Shown here piece by piece: positions 12,101 through 24,690 of a DNA stretch of 64,000 bases. The DNA is taken from the NCBI GenBank assembly GCA_016617785.1, contig JADILM010000005.1, positions 1,736,001-1,800,000 of the forward strand, read 5' to 3'. Made by a program: the position numbers and the translations under genes. The first letter of the stretch is position 1, and each line of letters opens with the position of its first letter. Under the pieces are notes generated by a model. That model did no database searches. It was given only the letters and a program-made list of their open reading frames with translations, and was not told the origin of the DNA. The DNA is from Sporobolomyces roseus. Its lineage: Eukaryota; Basidiomycota; Microbotryomycetes; Sporidiobolales; Sporidiobolaceae.

Positions 12101-12422
12101 TCTGAAACTCGTAAGCCTTCTCCAGCACGACTTTTCCATTCAACTTCTCCCTTTCCTCCCCATCGATGAGTTCCAATTTCTCCCTCACAGCGTTCAACAC
12201 CTTTGCAGCTCTTTCACCTAACCTCCTGCAGCTCGTACTGAGTACTTGTACTTGCTCTATTGCTGTCCATGCTGCTTTGAAAGCTCGGTAACTCGTAGCG
12301 AGATTTCTGCGTGTAGATGAAGGTTTGAAAGGTGTTGATTGAAGAACAAGACTGACGCTAGCTGGTGTAGGGGTGTCGGTGGCGGGAGCTGATACTGATC
12401 GTATCATACTTCGACTTGTCAT
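9138..12422 (-). CDS. patatin-domain protein with degenerate active site
   Basis: About 1,070 residues in two exons; the intron near 9479-9540 joins RNRQ to MTPQATFSPRL. The start at 12422 (MTSRSMIRSVSAPATD) follows in-frame leader codons that look like UTR. The first 400 residues are helical and unrecognised, followed by an acidic, Pro/Ser-rich linker. A patatin-like phospholipase fold then begins at FRILSLDGGGLVGPIPQLL (oxyanion loop DGGG), with the nucleophile elbow DLIVGTSSSALPAL. The consensus elbow is GXSXG, so its last Gly is lost. Where patatins carry the catalytic Asp of DG[GA], this protein has YIPSPTSLNPASSAL with no Asp. I infer a non-hydrolytic, binding or regulatory protein. The family call is firm; the lack of activity is an inference. 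Confidence 0.72.
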
Positions 12423-13038
12423 CTTGGAGAATCGGTGGAGGTGTTGATGCAGAGGAGAATTGACGAGTTGAGTGATTTGGAAGAGGGAGCGTGTCAAGCT
12501 GGAACCGCAGGAGATCGAGTGGAGTTGAAGCACATCGAATTCAAATCTACGCGTCGAGCCGAACGCGAAAGTAGGGAAGGGGCAGGAATCAAGGAGTCGA
12601 AGAGACAAAAATTCGCTTCTTCCCCCTCCTTCGCATCAACTTCGCATGAAACCTTCCGGAAGAGAAGTTCTCGAGGCACTGCTGATGGCAGACGAACGAC
12701 AGAGAAGGCCGTGAAATCCAGTGAAACGAGCGAGCGTTTCATTTCCTCTCTGGCGTGCGAAACTTACGAGAAGAACGAATCGATATCGATACATCCCATT
12801 GCTTCGATAACTAGTGTGAGCAAGAAAAGATAATAGAGGACATACAGATTGAGATAGACTGCGGGGAGGACGAGGACGAGCAAACGACGAAATGCGAAAG
12901 TGGAGAGAAAAAAAGAACAACGACGAGAGGAGAGCGAGTGTGGTGGAAACAGATTCAGGGTACAGCGAGGGACGATGGTATAGAAGGTACTGATGAGGGG
13001 GGGATAAAGAAGGTTTCGTTAAGGTGGAGAATTAGGGG
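12423..13038. other. intergenic upstream of the patatin-domain gene
   Basis: It separates two minus-strand genes, so it should contain the lipase 3' end and the patatin-gene promoter. Open frames on both strands carry no recognisable motif. No RNA gene or repeat seen. Confidence 0.45.
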
Positions 13039-16000
13039 TTACATAGCGGCAGCAGCGAGTAAATCACAATTGGTTTCGTAGGATTTCGGAGAATGATCGC
13101 TCAGCACTGTGGATTGCAGGACGTCAGCAATGATCCGGGTAGCTGAAGAGATGCGACTCACTACTCCGACTGAAGATAGGTTCTGAGAAACGACGTTCGA
13201 CATCATCGACTGCTCGGAGGAGAACTCGTCTTCCTTCTCTTCGAGAGTATTTGCCATCATTCGATTCGCTCGAGATGAAGACTGTATAGTTCTCGACAAC
13301 ATAGACAGTACCTGTATCATCGCAGAGTCAGCACCCACAGTCGAGGAGAGAGAGACAAGACGTAGTAGCGTACCAGGAGGATAAAGCTTTTCATTATCGC
13401 TCGAAGCTCTGATCGTCTTCCTCAAACTCCACAACCAATCACTCAACTCGACATCATCCGCCATATCCGGTCCAAGTAAAGAAGGATCGGTGTAAGAAGG
13501 TTCGAGGGCCTTGTTCGAACTTTTCCCGACTTGTAATTCTCGATCTGTCAACGGTACTAAACGTGATTCTTCTGAAGGATCCGTCAATGATTCTGGAGTC
13601 ATCCTTTCCTCTTCCTCCTCGGCTCCGGGTAGTGAAGGAGTAGGAGATCCAGTCTTTCTCGCTGCTCGTCGAGCCATGAATCTCCTTTGACATAATCCAA
13701 CAACTCGTCCGACAATCTCTTCTGCCACTCCAGTTTCGGCGTAAAATCCCATTGCCATCGTCTTGAGATCTCGTAGGACTCCAATCGATAGGGTAGGGAC
13801 GATATCGTAGTTGTGAACAGTCGAAATGATGAGTCCTCGAGAGTATTTCGCGAGATCGGGAGAGGCGACACAGGGAACTCCATAAGTGAAGCATGAGATG
13901 GGACGACCAGGAGGCAAGTCGGAAGTAAAGGAAGTAACGAAAGCGCTGGTGAGAGGAGGGTGTGAGGGAGGTCGTCCTTCCTCAGCGATGATTTCGGCTT
14001 CTCGACGTTGAAAAGCTGCTGTTGGAGTTGCCCACAAGATCGATAGTAGAGCAGCGACACCTCCTCCGAGACTGTGAAGAGGGTGGTCGAGCACTGTCAG
14101 TCTCTTTCTGAAGTGTTTCTTCTTCCTCGACTCACCTGTGACCGCACATCACCAATCCATACTCTGGAAACTTCTCCAACGCTTCCTTGATAACATCGTG
14201 AACTGTTCCTCTCTGAAGCGTTGTAGCAGAGAGGAACATGCCGGAGTGGACGAGATAGGAACCGTGAGGATCGCCCTCAGGTACTGGCATCGGTTCGTAA
14301 TCGCACGTGAGGTCGACGAGGATATCCGAGAGACCTAAAGAACCTCGACAGCTGAGCACGATAGCTTTGACAGAGTGATCGACGGCGACTGTGTAGAAAG
14401 GTTGGGCTCGTCAAACTTGGTGGGAAAGATTCCAGAGAGACTAAACACACCATAATTGACGATTGGGGAAATCTTCTCGTTGCTCAGATTCGGTTGAGGA
14501 TCGGTAAAGGACGAGAGAAGGATATCTTCGACGTGAATTCCGACATGATGGGCGAAAGCGTGATTGTTCGCATCTGCGAGACGCGCTGAAAATGCGTCAA
14601 TCCAGCTTCGCCACGAGTGAAACAGTCGAGCGACTCACGGATCTCAGTATGAGGGAACTTGAACTGCGGAAGCGGCGATCTTACATCAGTGCTGATGTAG
14701 AGAACTGATGAAGACTGTCTAACTCACCTCTGATTTCGCCAATCCAAGTATCCTCAAGAAACTCTGACCATACGCCGCACTTCCATACCTCGCGAAATGT
14801 TGCAAATTGCTGACCAAATGCTGTTGAGGAAAATTGCTCGCTTTAGGTTCTTGTTCCTCATCTTTCAAGGTGTCGTGTTTGCAAGTTGTCAAAACTGAGG
14901 ATGTTAGAGCGTGCAGTGAAGGTCGCCGACGAGGTGAGGGTGCAGAGGAGCCGGGAGAGAGAGGTAGAGGTTGAGGTTGAGGAGGAAGGTCGGCTGGTGG
15001 TCGAGAGGCAGAGGGAGGTGCGAGAGTAGACGCGGAAATCGACCGTTGATGATTTCGAGTCGTGGGCGATTTCGGCGTCGGTGAAACCCGAGGGGTAGGA
15101 GGTGATAGTATTGGGGGCGGAGAGAGAACGAGAGGTGGAGACGATAAGGGAGTTGTCGAAGAAGAGGAGGATTGTCGATTGAAAGGTTTCGAGAAAGCTC
15201 GAAAGACGGATTTCGATTTCCCATTTGATGTCGCAGGTTTCGGTGCCATCGATTGATTCCGCAAGTCTTCGATCGGATCGCGAGGACTCCGAGACCAGCC
15301 TATTGTTGGAGAAGTCGAAGCTGAGGAAGTAGCGGGACTCGGGAGGGAAGGTGAAGGTTCTCTTGAGTCAGAGACTCGTCGAACTGTTCGTTTCCGTTGA
15401 GTAAATTTCTTCGTCATTGTCGAGAGCACGACCTGAAATGCCGCGCGAGAGAGTCAGAACAAGAGGAAAGGACGAGAAGAAATGAAAGTCAAGCTCACCT
15501 GTAATCGTTGACGATTCTCAGCAGGCTGTTCCAACGCTTCTTTCCTCGATTTGATCGCAAGGTTCTCCCTACCATTCGACGCCGAAGGATATTCATCCCC
15601 CTCCGTATCCATCTCGTCTCTTCCTCCCTTCTCCTTCACTTCGACCCATTCCTCCTCCTCAAACTCGACATCTCCATCCTGATCGACAATCGCCCTCTTC
15701 CTCGGCGACATCTTCACCCCATCCTTCTCCCTCGTCCTCTGCGCAACGATCTTCCCTCCTCCTCCAACTCCTCCTTCAATCTTCTCGATGCTCCTCACGG
15801 TAGTAACCGTAGTTCTCGTCGTTTCCTCAACTTCAATCTCATACGAGTAACCTCTTCCCTCTCTCATCTTAGGGCGAATGATCCTCCTCACCCCGTTCTC
15901 CGCACCACTACTTTCCGAACTATCCTCTCTCTCCAACTCCCTCAACGCAATCCTAACTTCTTCCGGTAACTCCGATTCGTCCAATGGTCCATCCTCGATC

Positions 16001-17360
16001 GAAACTTGAGGAGGAATCGTTGTCGAACTAGTCATGTCTGGTAATCCACAGAGCTGACTCAATTCGTGAACGATTTCCTCTTCACCGGGTAACTCAAATT
16101 CGATTCCCTCCATCTCGTCCTCCCCATCTCGATCCTGTAACCCATCCTCCAATCTCGCCATCCCAACCTCATCCAACCTCATCCCCTCTTCTTCCCTATG
16201 ATCGTAAACACTCGTAGCTTTACTAGTCGTCCTGCTTCTTCCCGCTCTCGGACTTCCAACTCTACTCCCAACCCTACTCAACTTCTCATACTCCCCTCTA
16301 ACATCCGTCAACACTCTCCCTTCATCCTCATCCTCCAATTCCAACTCCTTTTGCACCAAAGAGATCCTCTTTCTTTTCGATTTCGGTCCCGCATATTTTC
16401 CCGCATCTTCAATACTAGGTACCCTCTCCATCTCAGTCGACGACACTTTCCTCAATCCGTTCGGCAATTCCTCCGCACCATCATGATCCACTACGATCGT
16501 ACAATCATAAATGACCCTCATTTTCAACTCTTTCAAAGTTCGTCTATGAGTCGCAGTCTGAAGACAAGCGAATGCAGTGATTGCTTTTGTCAATGCAGCG
16601 AAACTTGCAATCGTACCTCTTTGAGCGAGTTCTGAACGAGGGTCTTGAGTCAACTCGTTTCGAACTAGGGTAATGATCGAGGATAAAGCTCGCGAGGATT
16701 CGTTCGAACCGAGGATTGAATCGAGCATTCGGACGGATTCTTCGGCTGCCGTAGAGACGGTCTGGATCGTATTGAGCGTGAGGTAGAAAGAGGACATGGT
16801 GAATAGTTCGGCGAGAGTGAAGGAATGGTGGATCTGCGAAAGAGGACACCAAAACACTTCAGTATTTCGAGCTATGAGTGCTTCAGACAGTCCAGCGCAC
16901 CAGATAGATCCCTAGATTCGTATACTTGTCGAGTAGAGTCAAGAAAGCGTCTCTGTGCACCGAGGATTCCAGCTGAACGTCAATAATGCTCCTCGCTCTA
17001 TAAAGAATTCTCTACTCACTCAGTCTTCTTCCCCTCCTCATCTCTACCACTCCAATCCAATCCACCTTTGACATAATGCAAACCCCTCGCGCTCCCAACC
17101 GCAGCAATTAAAGCTCTCCTAGTAACTCCCAAACTAGCAACCGTACTCCCCTGTAAACCCTCCAAAATGGCTTCTATAAATAACGCTGACGCTCTTAGTG
17201 AGACTCTTGCGGCTAGGGAGAGGGCAGTGACTAGTTTTGCGAGGTTCTCGGGGAGGAGAGTTGGGGATGTGGAGAGGCGGGAGAGGACTAGGGATTGAGC
17301 GAGTGGACGGGGGACTAGGGCAGTGATCGCTTCTGATGGAGACGGAAGAGGAGAGGACAT
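13039..17360 (-). CDS. class 3 lipase, sn-1 diacylglycerol lipase-like
   Basis: A large serine lipase of roughly 1,200 residues acting on membrane glycerolipids, probably diacylglycerol. From the start at 17360 (MSSPLPSPSEAITALVPRPL) the N-terminal exons hold hydrophobic helices (LAKLVTALSLAARVSL; SFYLTLNTIQTVSTAAEESV) that may associate with membranes. An acidic/Arg region and a Ser/Pro-rich linker (15429-14900) follow. The catalytic half reads FARYGSAAYGQSFL, VLSCRGSLGLSDILVDLTCDY, then the elbow VMCGHSLGGGVAALLSIL. The nucleophile Ser codon is split by an intron (exon resumes at 14071). The catalytic Asp is in STVHNYDIVPTLSIG and the His in LSDHSPKSYE near the C-terminus, so the triad is complete. 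These are the DAGL hallmarks. Intron models in the last 350 nt are approximate because some introns are open in frame. Confidence 0.85.
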
Positions 17361-17768
17361 CCTTCAGAAGATAGGGAGGGGGAGGGGAAGAACTGAGGGA
17401 GGCAGAAGGGAGGGAGGCTGTACTTGAACTCGAGGAGAGGGACGAAGGTAGTGCTTGTGGTGGTGTTACAGAAGTGAATGGCTTGAGTAGGAGGATCGAG
17501 CAAGTTCACCCGTTTGAATGGATTTGATTGATGAGAGGAGAACAGGTGATCTTGCTTTTGTGAGGGGGAGATCGTAGACAGAGGGTGATAGCGAGTGACT
17601 TGAGAGATACACGTGAAAAGAGAGAGGAAGGAAGAACAAAGCAGAGCGAGTAGATAGCCAGAATGAGAGAGATCCTGCAACTCAACCAGTTCATGCAAGT
17701 TCGCTGTTTTCACGTGAAACCTCTCCGCTCAACTTCGCAAAGGAAAGTTACAACAACGAAGATTTCAT
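17361..17768. other. intergenic between CLN3 and the lipase gene
   Basis: It holds the promoter and leader of the lipase gene and the 3' flank of CLN3, both minus strand. A 132-codon minus frame overlaps the lipase start but shows no family signal and is probably leader sequence. Confidence 0.4.
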
Positions 17769-19699
17769 TCATAGTTCACGACAATAAGTTCTACCTTGTT
17801 CAACTTGAGCCCTACACAATCTCGGTTCCAAAACTGAACTGATCAAACTCGCCACCAAAATCCCACTCGTATCTGCAAATCCAACACTCGCAATCCTCTA
17901 AAAGCAATTCGGATATTATCAGCTCCTTCGTCCAGAGAGCGAGAGTGAAGAGATGAAACTTACGAATTCTTTCTCCTGTTCTTTCCTCCTCCTATCTTTA
18001 ACCTGCAACCCACTCTCCAAGCCCTCCTCCCTTCCCTCTTCATCATCCACCTCATCCCCTTTCCCCAATCTATAAAACACATTGACATAAGCACTACCCC
18101 CTGCCAATCCCTCACAACAAACCAAACCAATCGTGATCCAAGTCGCTCCCGATTCTCCGAAAAACTTGACAAAGATTGAAGTGGTCGATTCGAGGATCGT
18201 TAGGGAGAGGATTAGAAGTTGGATGAGAGTCGGTAAGGGGAGGAGGGAGAGTGGGAGTGGAGGGAGGTGGAAGATCGAGAGCGAGGAACGCGAGATGAAA
18301 ACGAAGGTTTGATAGAGGAGTTGCCAGAGGCTGTGGATTACAAGCAGCTACCTCAGCTTGCGAGATCGTCGTGTGAGCTGAGAGTTGAATGCAAACGCAC
18401 GGGTAGTAATCTCTTAGGTTCTTGATCATCAGAGAAAGAACCGGTGATTCTGAAGGTTTAGGAATCTCGTAGAGCAGAGTAGGAGCGACTCCCGAATTGA
18501 TCGTGTATTCTACACTTGCAACTGCATAAGCCATCGTCTTGATTAGCGAGAAAGGAAGACTTACCAGCCATATAAACGAAAAACAACGGCAACATGAATC
18601 TGACGAAAAGAGGTTTCGCCAATTCAAACTTCTCTCTCGTCGTCAAACCCGGTAATTTGTCTAATTGATGTTCGACTCTTTGTAAGACTTGATCATCGTC
18701 GGCAAGGGAAGAGGAATCGGAAGTTGCGTCGTCGTCGAGAGTTGGGATTGCCGCGTAGGGAGTATCGGAGTTGGAAAAGATCGAAGTTGGTCGGAAGGAA
18801 GCGAGGGACGGTAGGAGGAAAAAGAAGGTGAGTGCCATACATAACGGCAAGAACTGTACGCTTCATCGTCAACGTCTAACTCGAGGGAGAGGGAGTGAGT
18901 GCAACGACAAACGTACAGAGCAAATCAATAATCCCGTCCTAACTCCCAAACCTCTCAGTATCCACCACAACCCAGCACCAATCAACCCCGCCGCACCCGT
19001 TCCAGAACTAAACCATCCAACCGCTTTCCCACCCAAATCCTCGCCATCCGGAACTGACAAACTTCCATAAACCGTCGCCAATTGTAAATAAGTCATTTCC
19101 CCTAAACCTGACGAGAAGGAAGCGATCGAGATTCCCAAGAGACGAAAGAAGAGAGTGTTTGATAATGCTACGACCTGAGGAGAGAGAGGATAAACGTGAG
19201 TTGCGAAGAAGAGGGAGTGCGAAAGGGAAGAAGCAAGGACGAACGAGGATTCCAATGAATGATAGAGCGCTACAACTCGAGACTCGGGCTTTGTAACGAG
19301 GTTGACCTGGGACAAAGTAGGGCCAACCTAGCTTGACTAGGAGAGCAGGAGCGATATTGACAAAGAGAATTAAACCCTGTCATTCGATAACCTCGGTCTT
19401 AGCCTCTTCGAAAGACGCAGGCTGAGAGGGAAGTAGAGACTGACCTTTGGGGTAGACGCTTGATCGACTAGATCCAGTGCAGCAGAGAGAATTACCTGTA
19501 AATGAAACTGGAACGTTTCAGCCAACAACTCCTCAATTTGACAACAGAGAGGGTTACTTACCACATATAATACATTGTTGAGAGTTCCGAATAAGAAGAA
19601 AGACGCGCCGTAAGCTAATGATGAAGGTAAGGTGAGATTCATTGATGAAGATGTCGGAAGTGGAGCTGTTGAAGGTGTTGGAGGGTAGGTCGAGGGCAT
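17769..19699 (-). CDS. BTN1: CLN3/battenin family lysosomal membrane protein
   Basis: A multi-pass vacuolar/lysosomal membrane protein, orthologous to human CLN3 and yeast Btn1, linked to vacuolar pH and basic amino-acid homeostasis. The start at 19699 (MPSTYPPTPSTAPLPTSSS) leads to LAYGASFFLFGTLNNVLYV, VILSAALDLVDQASTPKG and LILFVNIAPALLVKLGWPYF, the typical N-terminal battenin block. Further on are LLGISIASFSSGLGEMTYL, VGWFSSGTGAAGLIGAGLWW, a hydrophilic cytosolic loop (DDDATSDSSSLADDDQ), KPLFVRFMLPLFFVYMA, EYTINSGVAPTLLYEIP and GLVCCEGLAGGSAYVNVFYR. The last two are also conserved in battenins (EYFINQG and CEGLLGGAAYVNTF). The stop is at 17769-17771. About nine exons and about 480 residues. 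A further short upstream exon is possible. Confidence 0.92.
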
Positions 19700-20319
19700 G
19701 CAATCTCGGTGCACGCCCTATAGTACGAGTGAGCGAAAATGATACAGTTTGAGAAAAGTGTCGAGTAAGGTTGAGGACAGAAAGAGAAAAGAGAGAGAGA
19801 ATTTCGAGGAAGCCATCAATCGAATACGATGCTTGCTTTCGTCTGTCCAAAGTCGCAGGTGAAATGAAAGCTCATAAGCGAACGAGAGGAGCAAAGTCGA
19901 AAAGATGTCGAAGTGAAACGAAAGTAAAACTGTCTTTCGCATTTTCGCATGACCTCTACCTCCTCGAGCGCAAGCATGGTCAGCTCCCGAGCTCCATGGA
20001 CGAGCTAGAATCGACGGAATGAGTCGATGGAGAAGGGAGAGAAAGACCGGTCATTCTCTGGCGAGACTCTGGCCCAGCATCGACTCTCGATCTGCAATGG
20101 TTCGCTTCCTTTGACTTTCTCTCGTTCTCGACGATCATCATTTCCCAAAGTAGACACTGAAGCACTGATTCTGATTCCTGTACGAGCTATTGATTCCTTT
20201 CCTTTTTGGTACTAGTTCAAGCGTTGCCAGTTCCATTTTGTTCCGATTCCCTCTTTCCCTCTTTCCCTCTTTCCCAGTATGATATCTTTCAAGCTTTCCG
20301 CTTCTTCCCCTTCCCCTCT
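19700..20319. other. intergenic between AGO and CLN3
   Basis: It contains the Argonaute 3' end and the CLN3 promoter/leader. A run of CTTTCCCT copies near 20250-20275 is a short pyrimidine repeat. No gene recognised. Confidence 0.4.
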
Positions 20320-23300
20320 CTACAGCCACCACATTGCGGGCGGACCTCCTTGAGCTCGGAAACGGTTTCGACCTTGAACAGTTTCTCGTAAAGTCAATTC
20401 GCAAGCCTGGAAATCTTCGAGACGAGTTTGAGGCGTCGCGTCGTCAGAACGATGAGTTGATGAATCGTAGTTGTTCTCGGCCATGAGCCAACCGCGAACT
20501 CGACGTCCGATGAGATCAGCATAGCTGTAGAAGTGAGAACGGGAATCAGGGAGGCAACGAGGAAACGAGAGGAATGAAAGGCTCACTAGACGGCAGCGGG
20601 CAGAGAGACAGCTCGTAAGCATCGTTGATAGGTATGAGCCGAGTGATTGACGAATTCTTGTACTTGATCAGCACTGTGAGTTCGATGGGAAACGCTTGAA
20701 CCGGTCAATCAGGAGAGACAGGTTCAAAGGTAGATGAGAACGCACGAGAGTCGATTATCGTCTACGAGGACGAGGTAGCGAGTAGGACGAGTAGTTCCTG
20801 GAAGAACCGTTGAATCGATCAGCGTGGGAAAGGGAATTCGATCGGAGAAAGCGAATCTCACCGATGATTCCCTTGTGAGAAGCGAGATAGAAGTCGAAAG
20901 CTGTCAGCACTTCCAACCGATCAGCTAGCCAGACGAGAAAGCTGTATAAGAGTGAGATCGCAGACTGACCTCGAGCATCAACGACGTCGCTATCGACGAC
21001 AGTTCCAGGTAAAACGTTGTCGGACCTATTTCCTCCAGCGGGAACGAAAGCTCTCAAATGATGACGCTTGATGGTAACAATGAAAGTAATCTGTCGACAC
21101 GATCATCGTGAGATTCGAACGAGTAGAACGACCAAAGAGAATGGATGATGACCCTCGGTTTCAACGCTTCGACTGCAGCTTGGAAAGTTCTCATGGTTCG
21201 CTCAGAGTCTTGACCAAACTTGACCGTCATAGCGCTGAGGAGATCTCGGTACTCGGTACTAGTCGTATCGAGGTAGGCGTCCTTGAATCTTCCGAAAGCT
21301 CGTCGAACTGCCGATACCTCTGTTGATCGTAGAGTTCGTTCGAAGTCAGTCACTCGTCTCGATGAAGGCGGAGATCTATCGACGTACCTCGATTGAGAAC
21401 AGCAGAAACTTCAGCTTCCGAGACTCCATCTCTGAAAAAGACGATTGCTTCGGGAGGACAAGCGAGTGAACAGAGAGCACGACGAGTGAGGAGATACTGT
21501 GATCGCAAGTGATAGAGATCATTCATAAGCTTGTCTCGCAACCTTTGAGGAACAGAGAAAGAAGTGCGAGACGTACGAAGACCATATCTTCTAGATCGAC
21601 GATGATCTCGGATTTCTTCGCACGAGTCGCACCTGAGCGAGGATTTGGATTGGAATCAGTTAGAGAACACTTTCTGATTCAAAGGCCTATCTTGCTCACC
21701 GAATTGAGAGAAAGGTTCAATCAAAGGTTGAATCTTGATTTCCTCTTCAAAGAGAATTCCTTGATGATGCATCGAAGCCGTGACTACAGCGATCGAGGGC
21801 TTGTCGGGCTGATGAGCGAGATCGGCACCTGTTGACTCTCGATATCAGACTGAGTAGATAGAGGAGAAGAGGAAGCGAAAAGAACGCGAACCGAAGATCA
21901 TCGGAGTTTGTTGCTGCATGAAAGATCCGGTCGATCCCCTCTCGAGACGGAAATTGAATCCAGCAAGTTTCGCACTATGTCAGTGGAGAACTATGTCAGC
22001 AAGATAGAGCAGAGACGAGGGAATGAAAGGGTACGAACTTGAGTTTCAAAGCGCAATTGAGGTGAAAAGTGAAATCGTTGATTTTACGTTCGAGCTTCTT
22101 GTAAACGAACGATTGAGAAGCGATTCCTCTTCGAACAGTCTCGAACTTCGTTTGATCATAGTCAGTCGAGTTCTCTCGATCGTAAACCCTATTCGAGTTG
22201 AAAGAGAGATCAGCATTACGAAAGAATCGCGAGGACAAGAAAGCTTCGATGTACCAGAAGATGACTTGAGGAGTTGAACCGAACGAATTCTCTGCGTGAT
22301 CTCTCGCCTTTCTGATGACGCTGGCGACGGAGAGAGAAGGGTTTTGAACAAAGAAGAGTTCTTGTGGAACATTGGAGATCCGAGAAAACATCGAGAAACC
22401 TGAAAAAGGTATTCAACCTAGTCAGTATCGGCAGAAGTAAGAGCAAGAAAGGAGACTGACCAAGTGCCTCTGAGCTCCTGAAGAATGCTCCGAAGAAGTT
22501 TCTAGCTCCTTGCAACATCGATTGATTCGCGAGAACGACGACGGCCGAATCGAGCGGTCTCGAAGGAGTGATGAGTTTTTCGACAACGTTTGGACCTCGT
22601 TTCGTTTGTTTCCAAGCACCGTCATTCGGGTTTGGTTTGACAGATACGAATCGAGGTGGGACGCCGGATCGTCGTTCAGTTGGTTTCTGAGATTGATATT
22701 CGATCGTCGGCGGGAAGAGTTGACGTGCAGGAGCTTGAGAAGGGTCTCGAGAGATGTGTACTCCGAATTGATCGAGACTGTCGAATTTGCGAGAGAGAGG
22801 GGAGTCAGTATGCGAGAAGAGCGAGGCAACGAACGAAGAAGAAACTGACTGAGATTGCAATCGAGTTTGACTTTGAAGAACGTCTCTCCTCATCCTGAGA
22901 ATCGCTTGGAGTCGATCGGTAGGTCTAAATAAAGACAAACTCGGCTCAGTGTACGAGAAGGAGGGAGAGATGAGAAAGATGAGCTTACTTGAGGATTTGG
23001 AATTGAGAAGCGATAGTTTGTTGATCAGGAGTGAGCCGATGAGTCCACTTGTTGTCGACTTGAACACTGACGAGCTCGATGGGGATGAGGACGTCTTTCG
23101 ATACTTCGAGAAGTGGGAGATCAGGGAAGTTTAATTGAGTTCCGTAAGTGTTTCGGAAGAATGTCTGCAGTGAAGAGTCGGAAAGTGTCAGCTACATGAG
23201 CGCATCAAGTAGATAGAGGAAATGAGCTCACTTCGACCGACATCTGAACGCCGTTGACGTCGAACCTGTGAGATTTCGCGGAAGCAAGTTTGATTCCTCC

Positions 23301-24690
23301 TTTACTCGTCAACTTGAGTACTTTCGCTTTGTCACTCGGCGTCCTCGATCCTCGATCAATCGTCACTCGAACCTTTCTCAATAGCCTATTGAACGAGATG
23401 AGAGTCGCTCCTTGAATGCGTCCATTCGAGATGTTGAGGTCGGAAGGATGTCGAACGTTCGCAAAGTTTTGAAGGAGGTCGACGAGGTTGCCAGTTTGAA
23501 CGTAAGCGCCAGAAGTCGTATCGAGGTTGAGTTGCAACCCGCGTTGACAGGGTCGAACAGATCTGACCAAAGCGAGAAAAATGAACCGTCAGTTCATTTC
23601 GAACGAAGAGACGTTGATGAACGTACTGAAAGAAACCTCGCCAAAGTTGAAGACCTTGAGGAAGTCTGACACTAGTACCAGCCTGACCCATTGGGAAGAA
23701 ACTGGTGCGAGTAGACGGGAAGAGTAGAGAGGGAGCATGACGGAAAAGTACATTCAAAGCTTGAAGTGCATCGTTGACGTCTCCTACATGTACTGCTCCT
23801 TGTTGACCAGTGATATAGTCGCGGAGGGAGTCAAGAGGGATTGAGATGGGATGTTGAAACTGTGAAGCGGGCAGAAATTGGTAATCAGCTTGCGAAAGAA
23901 TGACTCCATTCTGTCTTCCTACTCACGGTAGCAGTGAATGTTCCTTTCTTTCCATCAGGAATAGTGATTCCTTGAATCTGTTGAGGTGAGCGAAACGAGA
24001 GCGAGTCAGTAACGAAGATATCAAGATGAACAGAAAAAGCGAAAAAGAAACGCACGACTAGAGGAGAAGAAGGGAGTTGACGATTCGTGTAGACGGCACT
24101 CCTCCCATCGTAAGCGGGTCTAAGCCCTCCGAGAGCAGCAGAGTGAACCGATTCAATTTGTTGCCAAACGCTCCAAAGGAGCGATTTTGGGAGAGGTTTC
24201 GCAGGAACTGGAGTACCATCCGGACGAGTACGAGCAGCGGTCTCAATGATAACCTTCGAAGTAATCTCACCATTGTCAGCTTCACAAAAGGGAGAATTTG
24301 AAGAGAAAAGGGGCTCACCTCGTATTTGAACCACACCCCACCCTCTTTAGGGAGATCAACTTGAAAAGTATTGAATTGAACCATACCGAGTGGTCTTCCT
24401 TGCCTATATCATCATATCAAGCGGATCAGACTAGCTCCCTGTGTCGTTGGGGGGAAGATAGGGGGATTTGTTGAGTGAAGACAATTGATGATGAAAACTC
24501 ACCTGCCGTATCCAGGTCTACGCATGGGTTCTAATACAGTTCCATTGTTTACTTGGGTAATTTGAGTAACTTGAGTTGGTCTTGAGCCGTTTGAAGCGGG
24601 TGCAGGAGGAGGAGGGGGAGGGGGAAGAGGTGGACCTCTCCTACTGCCTCCTAGTGGATTGGAACCGAGTGGAGGAGATGCAGCTGACAT
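20320..24690 (-). CDS. AGO1: Argonaute
   Basis: This is the small-RNA-guided effector of RNA silencing. The start at 24690 (MSAASPPLGSNPLGGSRRG) is followed by a polyproline stretch, then RRPGYGRQGRPLGMVQFNTF (N domain), VHVGDVNDALQALNVLFRH (DUF1785/L1), and a PAZ region around LNLDTTSGAYVQTGNLVDLL. The MID region includes VVVLANQSMLQGARNFFGAF and SQSFVYKKLERKINDF. The PIWI domain has the first Asp in FGADLAHQPDKPSIAVVTAS, the second in AIVFFRDGVSEAEV, and the His in FDFYLASHKGIIGTSRPTRY. A candidate Glu lies between the two Asp, so a slicer DEDH set is plausible. The C-terminus is PPAMWWL, with two Trp in place of the usual MYFV-like end. About 17 introns and roughly 1,000 residues. No truncation or frameshift is seen, so RNAi is probably functional. 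Confidence 0.93.
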
